In this document: in pieces, positions 44,942 to 56,700 of the stretch
How the letters are laid out: every line of letters starts with the position of its first letter
Position numbering within the stretch: the first letter of the stretch is position 1
DNA from: Albugo candida
Taxonomy: Eukaryota; Oomycota; Peronosporomycetes; Albuginales
DNA: 64,000 nt
NCBI GenBank assembly: GCA_040437565.1
Contig: JBDOQK010000029.1
Coordinates: forward strand, 326,158-390,157
Reading direction: 5' to 3'
The notes under the pieces: generated by a model
Told to the model about the DNA's origin: nothing
Databases searched by the model: none
Seen by the model: the letters and a program-made list of their open reading frames with translations, nothing else
Position numbers and translations under genes: made by a program

Positions 44942-46501
44942 CTAATCGATACGCGGTATCTCACCGCTGGTCCACTCCACCGACGCTGTCGACCAACGGG
45001 TTCGAATCACATCATCAAGCGTGCTTTCTCCTGGTTTTCCGCTATGGACCATACTCTGATGCTTCAAAGGCACAGCCTTACCGATGAAATCTTGCATATC
45101 ATTGAATTTCACGGTGCATTCACAAAGTCCTGTGGAATTGGAGCGTAAAGTGGTTTTCCACCCATTGTAGTGGTACAATTGAACGATTGTCTCAATCTCA
45201 TTTGGCGCAGAGTCTGCGGCTGGAGTAACTGGGAAGGATTCCTCGGTAGCGCCATTGACCCCAGCGTCGAACTGCGCCTGTAACTCGCGAGCAAGCTGCG
45301 AATCGGAGCGATTTCGAGGTTCTGATGATGAGCACGTGGCATCCAAAGCCTTGTTGAAGTCGCCAGTATGCAAAAGAATGGAAATCACTTTCCAAAATTC
45401 ATCCCACACAATGATTCCAGAACCCGCCAATTCCAATCGATTTTGAAGACGAGACATTGCGACCAAGTCTTTGCGAATTGTTTCCTGGATATGTAGTTTT
45501 TCCACAATATTTGGTAATTTGGTCACTTCCACAAAACCACTTTCCATAGCATCAAATTCCTGAAAAGTACGACGAACGCGTTCGAATAGAGTTTGTGACT
45601 CGGAAGCATTACAAATGGATTCATCCAGGCCAAAGAGAATGGTGAAGTGAGAAGAGCTTCCCACGACCCAAACGGGATACTGAGGGCATTTGTAAAAACT
45701 ACCGACTTCACAATACCGCAGAGCCTCTAATTGTGTCAAGTACCCGATTCTAGCTTTTTCCGATACTCCACGTAATGACATACCTGAATCTCCAAGCGGG
45801 ATGGACCCATCAAATACATTGGAAGTCGCTTTCCCGGTCAGTAGCAAGTTCACCAATTCTTGCGTACAGTGTCCATACGCTCCGGTCAATGTGCTTTGTG
45901 AATCATCCATCTCGTTTCGTATCTGATCGATCCCCTTTGTCAGAATGACGCTGTAAATGAAATGCACAACACCTCGAGCAGCTGTGAATGTTTGAATATG
46001 TGATAAAAGCACATTTTGTACGTCTTTTGCGGGGAAGGAAATCACACTGATTGTATTCTCTTCACATCGACTTGGAACCGCTATTTGTATCATTGTAGCG
46101 GGTGAGCTGTCCCCGCTGCACCGTTCTAAAATGGAAGCCAATGCGCACACTAAAAGCTTTTGACGGCTTTCAGAGGAAATTGGAGAGCTCAGTGAAACAA
46201 GCGCTTCTTCTTGTGAGCCTCTACCGCTGTCTTTTTGCTGTAAGAAGAGGAAATGGCACAGGATCTCAGCTTGTACAACTGCCAAGACACCGCACGGCCC
46301 TCCATGAGTCTGTAGCAATCCTAATGAGAAGGATATATCGTTCTGTGCGTCCGCTTCCGCTGCTTCTTTTGTGTAGACGAGTCCTTGTTGATACCACCTT
46401 GCATAATCTTCATTTTGAGCTTCAGCATTGACTTCATTCGGCCACAATAAGCGATCAAGTTGAGCCAACATCGCACGAGATAAAGCCGCTTCCGATTCCA
46501 T
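44942..46501 (-). CDS. MINDY3: MINDY-3 type Lys48-specific deubiquitinase
   Basis: Intronless, 519 residues. The catalytic cysteine sits in HGGPCGVLAVVQAE (about residue 70) and the catalytic histidine in GSSSHFTILF (about 288). SVILTKGIDQIRNEMDD and YGHCTQELVNLLLTGKATSN, and then LEALRYCEVGSFYK, follow human MINDY-3 closely. A divergent EF-hand-like segment (FQEFDAMESGFVEV) and the C-terminal LYHYNGWKTT and RTRWSTASVEW are also shared, which separates it from MINDY-4. The enzyme trims Lys48-linked ubiquitin chains from the distal end. It is divergent from the exonuclease gene with only 73 bp between starts. Confidence 0.93.
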   Translation of the reverse strand: MESEAALSRAMLAQLDRLLWPNEVNAEAQNEDYARWYQQGLVYTKEAAEADAQNDISFSLGLLQTHGGPCGVLAVVQAEILCHFLFLQQKDSGRGSQEEALVSLSSPISSESRQKLLVCALASILERCSGDSSPATMIQIAVPSRCEENTISVISFPAKDVQNVLLSHIQTFTAARGVVHFIYSVILTKGIDQIRNEMDDSQSTLTGAYGHCTQELVNLLLTGKATSNVFDGSIPLGDSGMSLRGVSEKARIGYLTQLEALRYCEVGSFYKCPQYPVWVVGSSSHFTILFGLDESICNASESQTLFERVRRTFQEFDAMESGFVEVTKLPNIVEKLHIQETIRKDLVAMSRLQNRLELAGSGIIVWDEFWKVISILLHTGDFNKALDATCSSSEPRNRSDSQLARELQAQFDAGVNGATEESFPVTPAADSAPNEIETIVQLYHYNGWKTTLRSNSTGLCECTVKFNDMQDFIGKAVPLKHQSMVHSGKPGESTLDDVIRTRWSTASVEWTSGEIPRID

Positions 46502-46574
46502 TTTTAACTATTTCATTCGCTAAAATAATTTATTTTCAACCAATCGGTATCTCCCAATTCTGTATCTGGAAGAA

Positions 46575-49206
46575 ATGGACACGGAAGATTATGAAGATGG
46601 TGAGATTTTGGAAGAAAATCAAGCGCCTGAATCGCATTCTCATACCGTAAAAAAGGAACTATCGGTATCCTCATCCTTACCGCCGACGATTTCAAGTGTC
46701 TCCGCAACCAACAAGACCCCACATCGCCAACAAATCGCAAGACGAAACTGGCATCCCAAGGCTCCCCACACCCAACCATTTAACGATGCTGCGTTGATGC
46801 ATTCCAGAAAACGACCACATCCCGTGCATAAGAATGCTGAAAATCACGTCAAAGAAGCGGTAAAACTGCCTCTGGATGACGCATACTGCCAGGAAATGAT
46901 TCTTCGATGTCCACGTCAAGTGATTTCCAGCCGTGTTCTTCTCGACTTTGCCTACTGGATGCAGTGGGGAAGCGTCAGAAATCGTATTCGCCGTCTTCTT
47001 ATTCACGAAATCCAAGAAATGATACTGTCAGCGTTACAAGAGTCAGACGCTACCTCTGCACTCAGTCCTTGCCTCGCATCTCCTTGCAATCCATGGTTTT
47101 CTCGACCCAAGAAAGTCTGTATCATTCTCCTTTCCAATTTACATCCAGCGATTCTCCAGAAATATCTCGCTTCGTTACAGTATTTTGGGCAAAGCACAAG
47201 TCTCCCGTGTAATTTTGTCAAATCGGCGCATCTTCAACATGGAGAAAATGTTCTCCCGGAAATGTTATTCAAGTATCCGAAGCCCTCGGTGGATACAGCG
47301 TACGTGAAGTGTATGACTGCAGTAGACCCGTCGACTGATTCTTTTGTATTTATGATTTGATAGAAATCTCTCATCTGACGAGCTTTTTCACGGTCATGAA
47401 CTCACATTCCTCATTCAGCATTCTTTCGGGTGGAATGACGAGCTCATTCTACAGCCAGCGGGAACTTTTTTCCAACGTAATCAACCACAGGGAGGAAGAT
47501 GGGAATTAGATGGCGATTTACTTCATTTAAAGTGGCGATCTCAAATTCCGAAACTGAAAGTGGGAGACGAAGCAGAAAAAGAGCTCGTTAAAAAGCCTGA
47601 GGGGGATTCCTTCATTCTCGATGTTCTCGTGTGTGAAGACGCGACCATGCACTACTTTAGTACCGATGCAGTCACAGACCAGACGTACGCACAAACTATC
47701 CCGCATCATTTACAGGTCAAACGGCGACGTCAAGGAAGCACTGATGCTCCACGTAGTATTCGCCTTTCCCTCGTCAAAGCTGTCAAATCGGATTGCTCCA
47801 ATGGTCACATTGAAAGCTCTCACAGCTCAAGAAAAGAATCGTTGAAGGACGAAATGCCAAATGAAAGCAAACAATTTCATTATTATGTGCTCTCATCTGC
47901 AGAACTTGAACAGCATGGCTTCCCAATCGATATTGAAGCTGAACAAGAAGCGCTCAAAGTCAGCAGTGGAGGCTCCACGCGTGATCGTTTTGTACAGACA
48001 CAACCACGCGCAGAGTCTTCCTCATGCGGAGATGTGTATGCTTTAGATTGTGAAATGTGTGAGACGGATCTCGGCATGGAACTCACTCGAGTCACAGTTG
48101 TCAATGTCGATGGAGTCGTTGTGTACGATGAGCTGGTTCGGCCACAAAGCACAATCATCAATTACCACACTGAACACAGCGGAATCACTGGCGAGATGCT
48201 GGAATCCATCAAGACGACAGTGGCCGATGTCCAAGCACACTTTTTGACTGAGTTGTTTGCGAGCGATACGATTCTTGTTGGACACTCATTAACAAGCGAT
48301 TTGAGAGCATTGCGTCTCGTTCATCTTTGTGTCGCCGATACGGCCATTTTGTTCCCACACGCCCGAGGATTCCCATTCAAAACCTCACTCAAGTACTTGG
48401 CAAAAACGTATTTGCATCGTGACATTCAGACGCAAACGGAGCTAGGCCACGATTCAGCGGAAGATGCTGTCACTGCGATGGAGCTGCTCAAGCTCAAGAT
48501 TGACAATGGGCCATACTATGGCGTCCCGGATCTATCTCAATCTGTCGCGTACGATTCTCTTGTTGAAAAGCTCTACAAGGCTCATAAACGTGGCGCCTTT
48601 TTCCATCTCGAGTTGCCTCGAGTTGATACGGATGGTCTTTCACGCAACGCAGAGGACATGAAGCCTTGGCAGAGCTATTCCAACGGCCAATTACGCAAGA
48701 AATTGCATAGTCCGTTTCGGATGGCAGAAGCAGAGCTCGCAAATGGCAATACGAGACACTCGATTGTACAAGCAAGGAAATGCCAATCCTTTATAGAATT
48801 GCAAGATTCTCTGACGACTGCGACCATCAACGATACTTTTGATCTGTCTTGGGTCGAGATAGAAGCTCCAAGTGGCCCGAAATGTATCAACGACTTCATC
48901 TCCTCGCATGAACAGTGGATGGAAGCTCAGCGATCGATGTACTCTATGATCGATGAGAATCTCGAAAAGCTCATGGATTCCCACAAAGGAACTGACACGC
49001 TTTTCATGGTGATTCCGCAAAGCGATCCGGCCATTCTCCGATACCTGAAAGGATTGAGGACACAATCGCGTTGGAAAGATGGAAATCTTGGTGGTGCAAA
49101 TCCAGCAAGCAATTCTCAAAATGGATGGACGGATGACTATCAGGATGCATTAGAAGACGCTCAAAGCGGAATGGTAGACAGCTGTGTGTTTTTGCGCCAA
49201 GTTTAG
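46575..49206 (+). CDS. REXO/Rex1-type DEDDh RNA exonuclease
   Basis: Two exons, 46575-47308 and 47364-49206, joined across a 55-bp intron (GTGTATG..GATAG), 858 residues. The N-terminus is acidic (EDYEDGEILEEN) and then basic. The exonuclease core begins at YALDCEMCETDLGMELTRVT (Asp and Glu metal ligands), continues with IINYHTEHSGITGEML, ILVGHSLTSDLRAL (third acid), and ends in GHDSAEDAVTAMELL (His and fourth Asp). This is the Rex1/REXO1/REXO5 family, 3'-5' exonucleases that trim tRNA, 5S rRNA and snoRNA in the nucleus. Which member it equals is unclear. Two regions around the core (47100-47220, 48900-49060) look like RRM-type folds, as in REXO5. Confidence 0.87.
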
Positions 49207-49235
49207 ATAGAAATACAAATTGTGGATCAAAGCCA

Positions 49236-50703
49236 CTATTCAGAATCTTCTTCAACCGTTCTCCTTTTCTTTGGCGCTTGACGAACAATCATTTCTTCTT
49301 CTGCGTCTTCGTCACTATCTTGGGCTCCGTCCTCAGCATCCTCTTCCTCATCTTCGTCACTCTCTGACTTGGCTCGCTCACGTCTTCGAGCTTCTCCAGC
49401 TCGTCGATACTCATTAAATCCATCGCCATTGAATGAAGTCCGACGCTGTGCTCCTCCTGTCTTTCGCGTCGATCCTTTTCGGCTCTTACCGCTTCCGAAT
49501 TGCTCCTTAATCGATCCGACATGATCTGCTTCCTCTTCATCGTCCTCTTCCTCTTCAAACCCTTCCTCCAAAAAGGATGCATCCATTCGTGCGGCTCGTC
49601 CGCGATCGTATTCAAAGGTTTGTCGAGCTTTCTTTCGATGCTGTAATCGAAGTCGGTCCTCATTGATCTTGGCACGTTGTTCCTGCTCTCGTGAGGCATC
49701 TAATTCGGAGACGTACTCTTTCAGCTTTTGCACGCCTTTATTGTGTTTGGCGCGCATTGACATTGTCAGACTTTTGTGCGATTTGCTTGACGTTGTCATT
49801 GGCCGAATAGTAAGCTTTTCGTCGAGACGCCCGTGACATTCCAACACCGTTTTTTGTCCGGTCGCATTGTCTTCGACTTTGTTGCTTTGAAACGCTCTTT
49901 CATCCAGTGAGACTTCATTGACAAATAAGAAAGAATTCGCGATCTTCTGACGTGCTAAATAGAGAGCTTCTCTGCCCACAAAGAGCGTCAGTGTCCCATC
50001 TTCCCATTGCACTACTTTGCTGTTCGTTTCCTTCATTGGACGATGTGTAATTGGGTCCATAAGAAGGTTTCCTTTTTCATTGCGGCGATATCTAAAGCAA
50101 GTAACCTATCAGATATGATAAGAAATGATTGCGTTATATAACGTGACGCACCTCCATCGAACGTAATTGCGATATAAAGTCTCGTCGGTTGGATTGATCA
50201 TTTCTTCTTGGATCGATTCTGCTGTATATGGTTCTGGTATCAGACGCAATATATTGGGCATTTTTGTGACAAAACACTTTGCACTGGTGGAGGGCTTTGG
50301 TGTTCGCGGCAGCCATATTTGATTGGAATGAGACTGGAAATCGTCGGATGGATCATTTGACAATTCCGAACGAAGTTGCGCTCGAACCGGTGATTCTTTG
50401 ATACCGCTTATAAATGACGAGTGAGATAAAAACAGATATATATCGAAGCATGACTTACGAAGCTTTGAACTCTTCTTCTTCCGAGTCGTAATCAGATCCA
50501 AACAAGTCTTTCATCTCTTTGTCTTTTCCTTCTTCCCCTTCATCACTAAAGATCTTTTCATCCCCCATATTTTTCCTGTCATTACTGTCAGCAGCATTCG
50601 ACATATCATCCTCTTTCAAATCCTTCGTTGGTTTTTGTGTCGCCCATTCCTCATCACTACTACCGCTTTGATCGCCGCCATTAGAAGATAGAGACGAAGG
50701 CAT
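49236..50703 (-). CDS. LEO1: LEO1, subunit of the Paf1 complex
   Basis: Three exons, 50703-50459, 50406-50152 and 50091-49236, introns of 52 and 60 bp, 451 residues. The tail regions are extremely acidic and serine-rich (DLFGSDYDSEEEEF; EEEEDDEEEADHVG), as in all Leo1 proteins. The conserved core includes LPRTPKPSTSAKCFVTKMPN, NPTDETLYRNYVRWRYR, NEKGN and VQWEDGTLTLFVG. Leo1 pairs with Paf1 and links the complex to chromatin during elongation by RNA polymerase II. The core junction RWRYRR reads correctly only after splicing. Confidence 0.94.
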
Positions 50704-50790
50704 CGCGTGATCCTGTACTCAAACGTCTCTCCTAATTACGAATGAGCACTACCGTTACTGTAGCAATAAAGTACGATTAGCCGCTCAAGA

Positions 50791-51666
50791 ATGGCGGAAC
50801 CCGATGAGCTATTCACACTAAAGAACCAATTTTGGGTGGGAAACTACCGAAACGCAATCAGCGAAGCCAGCATGTTGGGTCATTTGAATGGTGCAATGAA
50901 AATAGAGCGAGATGTGTACGTCTATCGCGCTTATCTTGGTCTGTACGAGTATGATCATGTCTTGAAATCAATATCCGATAATCCGGATACACCAATCGCT
51001 TTGAGCTCAGTCAAACTTTTTGCAATGTACTGCACGGGAGGCGACAAAGAGATAATACTTCTGACACTAAAAGAATGGCTAACAGAGGGAAACAGCAGTG
51101 AAAATCCTCATCTTTTGCTGATTGCGGGAATTATTTACATGCAGGAAGGCAAGTTGTCAGATGCGTTATCAGCGCTCCACAAAGGGAATTCCCTGGAGCA
51201 TATGCTCACTATTGTTCAGCTGTATGCACGTGTCAATCGCCTGGATCTAGCGCTGAAACAACTGCAGGACATGAAGCGTATCGAAGAAGACTCAACATGC
51301 ACTCAGCTGGCTCAAGCTTGGTTTTGGGTTCTCAAAGGTGGTGAAAACGCTGATGAGGCGGCGCAATTGTTTCAGGAGCTTACAGATCGGTTCGGAAAGA
51401 CTTGCTTGCTGCTCAATGGTGGAGCAGTGGCGTACATGGCGCTGAGGAATTACGTCGAAGCGGAACGTTTGTTGTTGGAAGCTTACTCCAAAGAGTCTCA
51501 AAATCAAGACACGTTGACGAATTTGATTGTGGTTTCAACGCATTTGAAAAGGTCAAATGCTCAGTATATTGGCGAATTACAGAAAGTTGCACCAATGAAC
51601 GCGTGGCTGATTAATTTGTCAAGACTGGAGCAAGAATATCTTACCGCCGCTGCCTCTTTTGCCTGA
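50791..51666 (+). CDS. COPE: Coatomer epsilon subunit
   Basis: Intronless, 291 residues, the usual length for epsilon-COP. The start is typical (DELFTLKNQFWVGNYRNAI). TPR-like helical pairs follow (LLLIAGIIYMQEGKLSDAL, LYARVNRLDLALKQLQDM, AQAWFWVLKGGENADEAAQL), and the C-terminus ends with the family's NLSRLEQEYLTAAASFA. It belongs to the COPI coat that returns proteins from Golgi to ER, where it stabilises alpha-COP. It is divergent from LEO1 (87 bp between starts) and convergent with ARPC3 (31 bp between stops). Confidence 0.95.
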   Translation: MAEPDELFTLKNQFWVGNYRNAISEASMLGHLNGAMKIERDVYVYRAYLGLYEYDHVLKSISDNPDTPIALSSVKLFAMYCTGGDKEIILLTLKEWLTEGNSSENPHLLLIAGIIYMQEGKLSDALSALHKGNSLEHMLTIVQLYARVNRLDLALKQLQDMKRIEEDSTCTQLAQAWFWVLKGGENADEAAQLFQELTDRFGKTCLLLNGGAVAYMALRNYVEAERLLLEAYSKESQNQDTLTNLIVVSTHLKRSNAQYIGELQKVAPMNAWLINLSRLEQEYLTAAASFA

Positions 51667-51697
51667 GGAAAAAGATGACCACAATTGTTTTCCGTTT

Positions 51698-52341
51698 TCA
51701 AGATGCGAGTTCTTTATTCATAAACTTTCTTTTCGCAAATAACATCCACCATTTACTGCGCTTATTATCTGGAAAAACAATCTCTGGAAGACGAGCAGCG
51801 ATGGCTTCTCGTAGCTGTTTGAGATAGCTGCGAATAATTTCTGTTGACGAGGTGACTCATATTAGTACTCATCTAACACCATGATCGATGCGACCTCACC
51901 TGCTTCGTTCGAGTTCGACGGAGCCCGAACCATTCCACCGAGCACAAAGCCTGCGTCGCCAGGAATCGCAAATGATTCAACGGCTGTTTGTTGAAGTGCA
52001 CGAGCCGCTTCGTGTTGACAGCAAGGCATTATTCCGTGCGCTTTCCTTTCTTATAACGATGACATACCTTCTGTTTTGCTGTGGCATTTTTCGAGCTTCT
52101 TCAAACACAAATGAACAAATAGTGTTCCGTACACAAGTACGCGATCTGCATTGCCTTTGAATGCGTAATTTGTGAATAATACGTTGGCCCTAAACAACTG
52201 AATTATCTCATCAGCGATATCCTCATCTGCGTCATTAGCGGGAGGAGCAGGGCCTCTTGAACGGGTCTTTAACGGAAGGATCGCAAAGCCACACACTTGC
52301 TTACATTCAAAATCATTAAACGCGGAATGATATGCGGGCAT
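51698..52341 (-). CDS. ARPC3: Arp2/3 complex subunit 3 (p21-Arc)
   Basis: Three exons, 52341-52068, 52007-51900 and 51840-51698, introns of 60 and 59 bp, 174 residues against 178 in human. The start MPAYHSAFND, the segment ANVLFTNYAFKGNADRVLVY, LKKLEKCHSKTE, then AIPGDAGF and the closing KRSKWWMLFAKRKFMNKE all match ARPC3. It is a structural subunit of the Arp2/3 complex that nucleates branched actin. Confidence 0.96.
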
Positions 52342-52435
52342 TTCTCTCCCGCAACTTAATTCTAAAACTAGACCATCTTTTTCTATAAACTACTCTACTG
52401 ATGGATGTACCGTCAATCACAAATGGGTTCATCAG

Positions 52436-53680
52436 ATGTCAAGGACGAAGAATAGAGTTTCAACAACATTCAGAGCATTATCCAGCAGGTATTACGCCGT
52501 AGAGTTGTTATCAAATTTTTTTGTAATGGGTGGGGTATACACTCGAATTCGGAACGTTCAGTCGCTTCGGCCCGGGGATCACATTTGTATATGGGACTAC
52601 AGTCGTTGGCCAATTTCGTACCAGCATCACGGAATCGTTTGGTGTGCCGGCTCAAATGCCCAGGAAATTCGTGTCTGTCACGTCTGGAGTCCTTTAGAAA
52701 CAGCACGTGAAGCACAACTCGACTCGTGTTTCCGTATATCGACACTGGAAGAGTTCATGTACAAGCGAAATCCATCTCATTTGAGGCTTGTGGAGTATCA
52801 TACTTCTGGGCTTCGAGAACTGCTTTCGCGATGGGGAGAAGTACATCTCTCGCCGAGCGATTTACCGGAAGTAGTACTCACGCGATGTAAATTCTTGTTG
52901 GGACTTGGGAAGGGAGAGTTTCATATTTTTCGACAAAACTGTGAGCATGCGGCGTACTGGTGTATGACCGGCAAGCAATGGTGCAAACAAAACCTCACAC
53001 ATGGAAAAGGACGAATCCCTTTCGAAAACAGTATATCCAAAGATGAAGTCGAAGCACTCGAAAAGCACATTGATGAAATCAGGAAAATATCAAATAATGT
53101 GATACAAAATGTCGTCAAACTATCACAGCAGCTCGTCTATCTTCGAGTTCGTGGTAGCTATTATGTGAAGATATTAGAATCAGGCCAGCTCGGGATCGTC
53201 CATGAACATGAGAATGATGCGCAAGACTGTGGGCGCACTGCTTTTCGTTTAACGTGCTATGTCAAAGGTCACAACTCGGTCAAGACCAGTTTGTTTCACG
53301 AAGCTTCGGGGCGTTGTATGTTTAGTCGATCAACACTCTCGTGTTTCCGTGATCTTCGAATGAAAAAAGCGAATTTATGTCGCGGTACAACTGGAGCGAA
53401 ATGGGAATACTCCTCGCTAGGATTTCTCGTCAGTATGAATCAACATCGACGATACATTGGAATCGGAAAGCACAACATTCTGACTGATGTCAGCATGCGC
53501 GGCGATGCTTGTCGAATCGAATTTATACCCTGTTCCGATTCTGAATCCATGGAAACACCTGATATCCATTCCGTCACACGACAATACAAGTATCAATCGG
53601 CAATTGAAGGAAGTGGGTGTAATCCAAAAACCCGCGAAAACGAACAAGCGCATGGACTCGACGAGCTACCGGGCCTTTGA
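52436..53680 (+). CDS. LRAT-domain (NlpC/P60-like) protein
   Basis: Intronless, 414 residues. The LRAT fold is clear: RPGDHICIWDY, the catalytic histidine in ISYQHHGIVW (about 62-65) and the catalytic cysteine in FRQNCEHAAYWCMTG (about 168). LRAT-type enzymes move acyl chains between lipids through a thioester on that cysteine. A helical segment follows, and then about 150 residues of beta-rich repeats (YYVKILESGQLGIVHEHEN, YIGIGKHNILTDVSM) that may form a beta-trefoil. No transmembrane segment is obvious. An internal ATG at 52526 (MGGVYTRIR) is another possible start. Confidence 0.8.
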   Translation: MSRTKNRVSTTFRALSSRYYAVELLSNFFVMGGVYTRIRNVQSLRPGDHICIWDYSRWPISYQHHGIVWCAGSNAQEIRVCHVWSPLETAREAQLDSCFRISTLEEFMYKRNPSHLRLVEYHTSGLRELLSRWGEVHLSPSDLPEVVLTRCKFLLGLGKGEFHIFRQNCEHAAYWCMTGKQWCKQNLTHGKGRIPFENSISKDEVEALEKHIDEIRKISNNVIQNVVKLSQQLVYLRVRGSYYVKILESGQLGIVHEHENDAQDCGRTAFRLTCYVKGHNSVKTSLFHEASGRCMFSRSTLSCFRDLRMKKANLCRGTTGAKWEYSSLGFLVSMNQHRRYIGIGKHNILTDVSMRGDACRIEFIPCSDSESMETPDIHSVTRQYKYQSAIEGSGCNPKTRENEQAHGLDELPGL

Positions 53681-53799
53681 CCATCCCATTCTACAAAAAA
53701 TAGATTATAGGAACAAATTCGAAATAGAGAGGTAGACAAAGCCCAATTGTAACTGGCTGCATTCTATCCAATAGACGAGCATTTCTTTGACCTTTCAAG

Positions 53800-56700
53800 A
53801 TGCGTCATCGTCCGTCTGATGCGAAACGCAATAGAAATGGCACTGACACTGCCTATACACCAAAACGAACTCACGATCTCACTGCAAAGAAAGAGAGCAG
53901 TGTTCTTCCGTATCCGAAACACTCATCCTCCTTAACACGCTGCCATCTGCCTGCATTATCGCCTCGTTTGCTTGCCAGAGAGTATGATGCTATCAAATCG
54001 CGGTACTACCTCCTCTTTACGTCGTCTTTGCATAAAAAGCTCAAAAACTTGTAAATAGCAATAATTCCGCAATAATGCCTCACCCAAAACTTCGATGTAT
54101 CGTTTTATCGCTTCAAGAAGGTATTTTTCGACTTGATCACATTTTTTCGGTCAAGTGGCTTAGTCGTTTTGTCAGAGGATCAAACTCTCCTATTTCACGC
54201 TCCAACAGTGCAGGCGCCTCACTACTCTGTCATACGTGTACGTTTTGTCACAAGAAGGCAATAAATACCGTCTGAGTGCTATTTTGTACTGTGAAGAGCT
54301 CTCCATTGGGGCAACTGACACTCCACAAAATTGCACACAGTGATGACTTGGCAATGCAATTGGAACAATGTAGACGATATACTGATGCCGTCGATACACT
54401 GGAACAAGCCAGCAAGATGCTGGTACGAGCCAAATCTCACAATCTTCTCGATGCAGTCAGTACTGACGATTGAGTGAGTAGTTTCGCTGTATGGAAAAGT
54501 TTAGAGACACAGAAGAGCTATCAGGGGACGATTGGAATTGTCTCTTTATCGATTACAATATCCGATGTGAAAGACTGGTTTCTTTATGTCTCTACAGCGC
54601 CGGAAAGTATGACGCGTCAATGGAAAGCTCTGCATATTTGGTGAGCCATTTTACGCCATTTTACCAATTTTGTGTCACTCAAACGGATGCGTTAGTTGCT
54701 GAAGAAAGCAGAAGAATTCACGTCTTTAAACGGATTTCGGTATGAAAAACGACTGCTACAACGCGTTTGTGTATACATCGCTCTTGCAAATTATTACAAG
54801 AAGCGTAGCAAACTTCAGGCGGCTCTACAAGCTTCGCTCAAAGCAGCTCGTCTCAATGAGAAGCTCAAGCCGGACGATCAGATTGTGATGTCTTCTTTCA
54901 CACTTGCACTTTTGCAAGGACATTTGAATCTATCGGGTGATGCATTGAAAACATACGAGCGCTGTCTTACTTTATCGGAGACAAAAATGGCCGAAGCAAA
55001 GGAAGAGAAAAAATATGTGATATTCAAAGCCGTCACACTTCATAACATGGCAATTGAAGCCTCCAAGTTGCGCCTGTCTTCACAAACACAAAAATATCTG
55101 AATCTCGCAACAGCTGCCATCAACGCTTCTTTCATTGAATCAGATCATCCAATGATCATGCGGATTCTCGAGACGAAAGAGACGCTATACAGGGAATTCG
55201 GATCGTCTATCTCACTCGAACATGACCAAGCGCGTATAGTGTCATCACCTCTCCAGCAAGCTGAAGTACAACCTCCCATTTCGAAGCCGAGTCGACCAAA
55301 CAAACCATCTCGACAGACTGACGGCGTAGTGCCAAGTCCTCGAGCGAATAGGCGGATTGTGAGCTCACCCTCCGGCAATGAAAAAGATAACTCGTTTCGC
55401 GAGCCGAACGCATCTCAGACGAACAATGAGAGAGAAGGAAGCTTTGACAATTCTTTCATCACGTCGAAGAAAAACGAGATAAGATCAATGATCAGAGCGG
55501 AAGCACTTCGGTACAGAGAAAGGAAAAATGCGGTTATTGAGATGCAGGTGAGATACCAAGGTAGCTGTCATAGAGTTTGACTCACAAGTTGTAAATCGTA
55601 GGCTTTTGTTCGAAGATTTCAGTCAAACAAAAATCGGAAGGAAAGCAGCGGCAAACTTACGAATGAGAATATTATTTCTTGCTTTATGAAATCGAAGGAA
55701 CGAAAACGTCGTTCAGTCTCGACATCTGCGTATTTGAAAGTTGGCTTCTTCCATAAAAAGAAGCCACATCGAAAATGCGCTCGTAAATGTCTCCAAAAGC
55801 TGGAAATCAACATAAACTTTATAATTCCAATTGCATGTGCAATGCTGATAAAACTGCGCACGTACAAGCCCGGAAGATATCGACTATCGCAGCGAGCTGC
55901 AGGAAGATGCCTTCGACTTGTACTTTCACGTATGCAAGACTCTTCGAATCATGAGCAATCTCTCGATAAGTTGGACCCTTGTACTGTCGACAGTGACGAT
56001 ATCTTGAGCCAAGTTTTGGATCAAAAGGATGAGAAGATTGTTGCGGATGAGACTTTAATTTGCTGTGAGTTTTCTACGGGCCATTTGGATGCCCAATATC
56101 CTACACGAGCTATGCCCGTTGAAAATCATACAAACACGATTCACTGCGAGAAAGTAGGACTAGCGTCTACAGAAACAGAAAAGAGAAATCAGGAGCCCAC
56201 GTTTGATGAAGATATGAAGCATGTTTTGACAATAGTCGACACGATGGTGAGAGAAGTCGTCATTATGAAGCAGGTGTCCGACCTCCTCGATAAAGTGTTA
56301 AGGATAGCGATACAAGGAAGACCACAGTCCATTTTTTCAGGAGAGTCCATCTCAGAGATCGTCGAGAATAGAGTCGAATGCATCGAGAAAAGCGGTGTGG
56401 GAAATAGCTACGAAATGGCCCCAGAAAGAAGTTGTACCTCGTCGGATGGCTTGCCGATACATTTCGCCACAATTCCAACCGCAAAGACGAGGACTGAGAT
56501 TGACATAGTGCAATTTGGTACAGATCATATGACTTTCAATGGTACATCCGATACTGATGCAATAGAAGATACGCTGGAGGATTCTTTGTGTGATGACCTC
56601 GTTCATGATACATTGGACAAGTCGAAGAGTGTCGATACATCAGAGAGGATCGATGCGGAAAGGAGGGATCGAGTATCCAGAATCATTACACAACTCGTTC

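Noticed and set aside
47309-47363. Early stop in the exonuclease gene suggesting a broken gene
   Set aside because: A 55-bp intron with GT..AG ends restores the frame and gives a continuous DEDDh protein.
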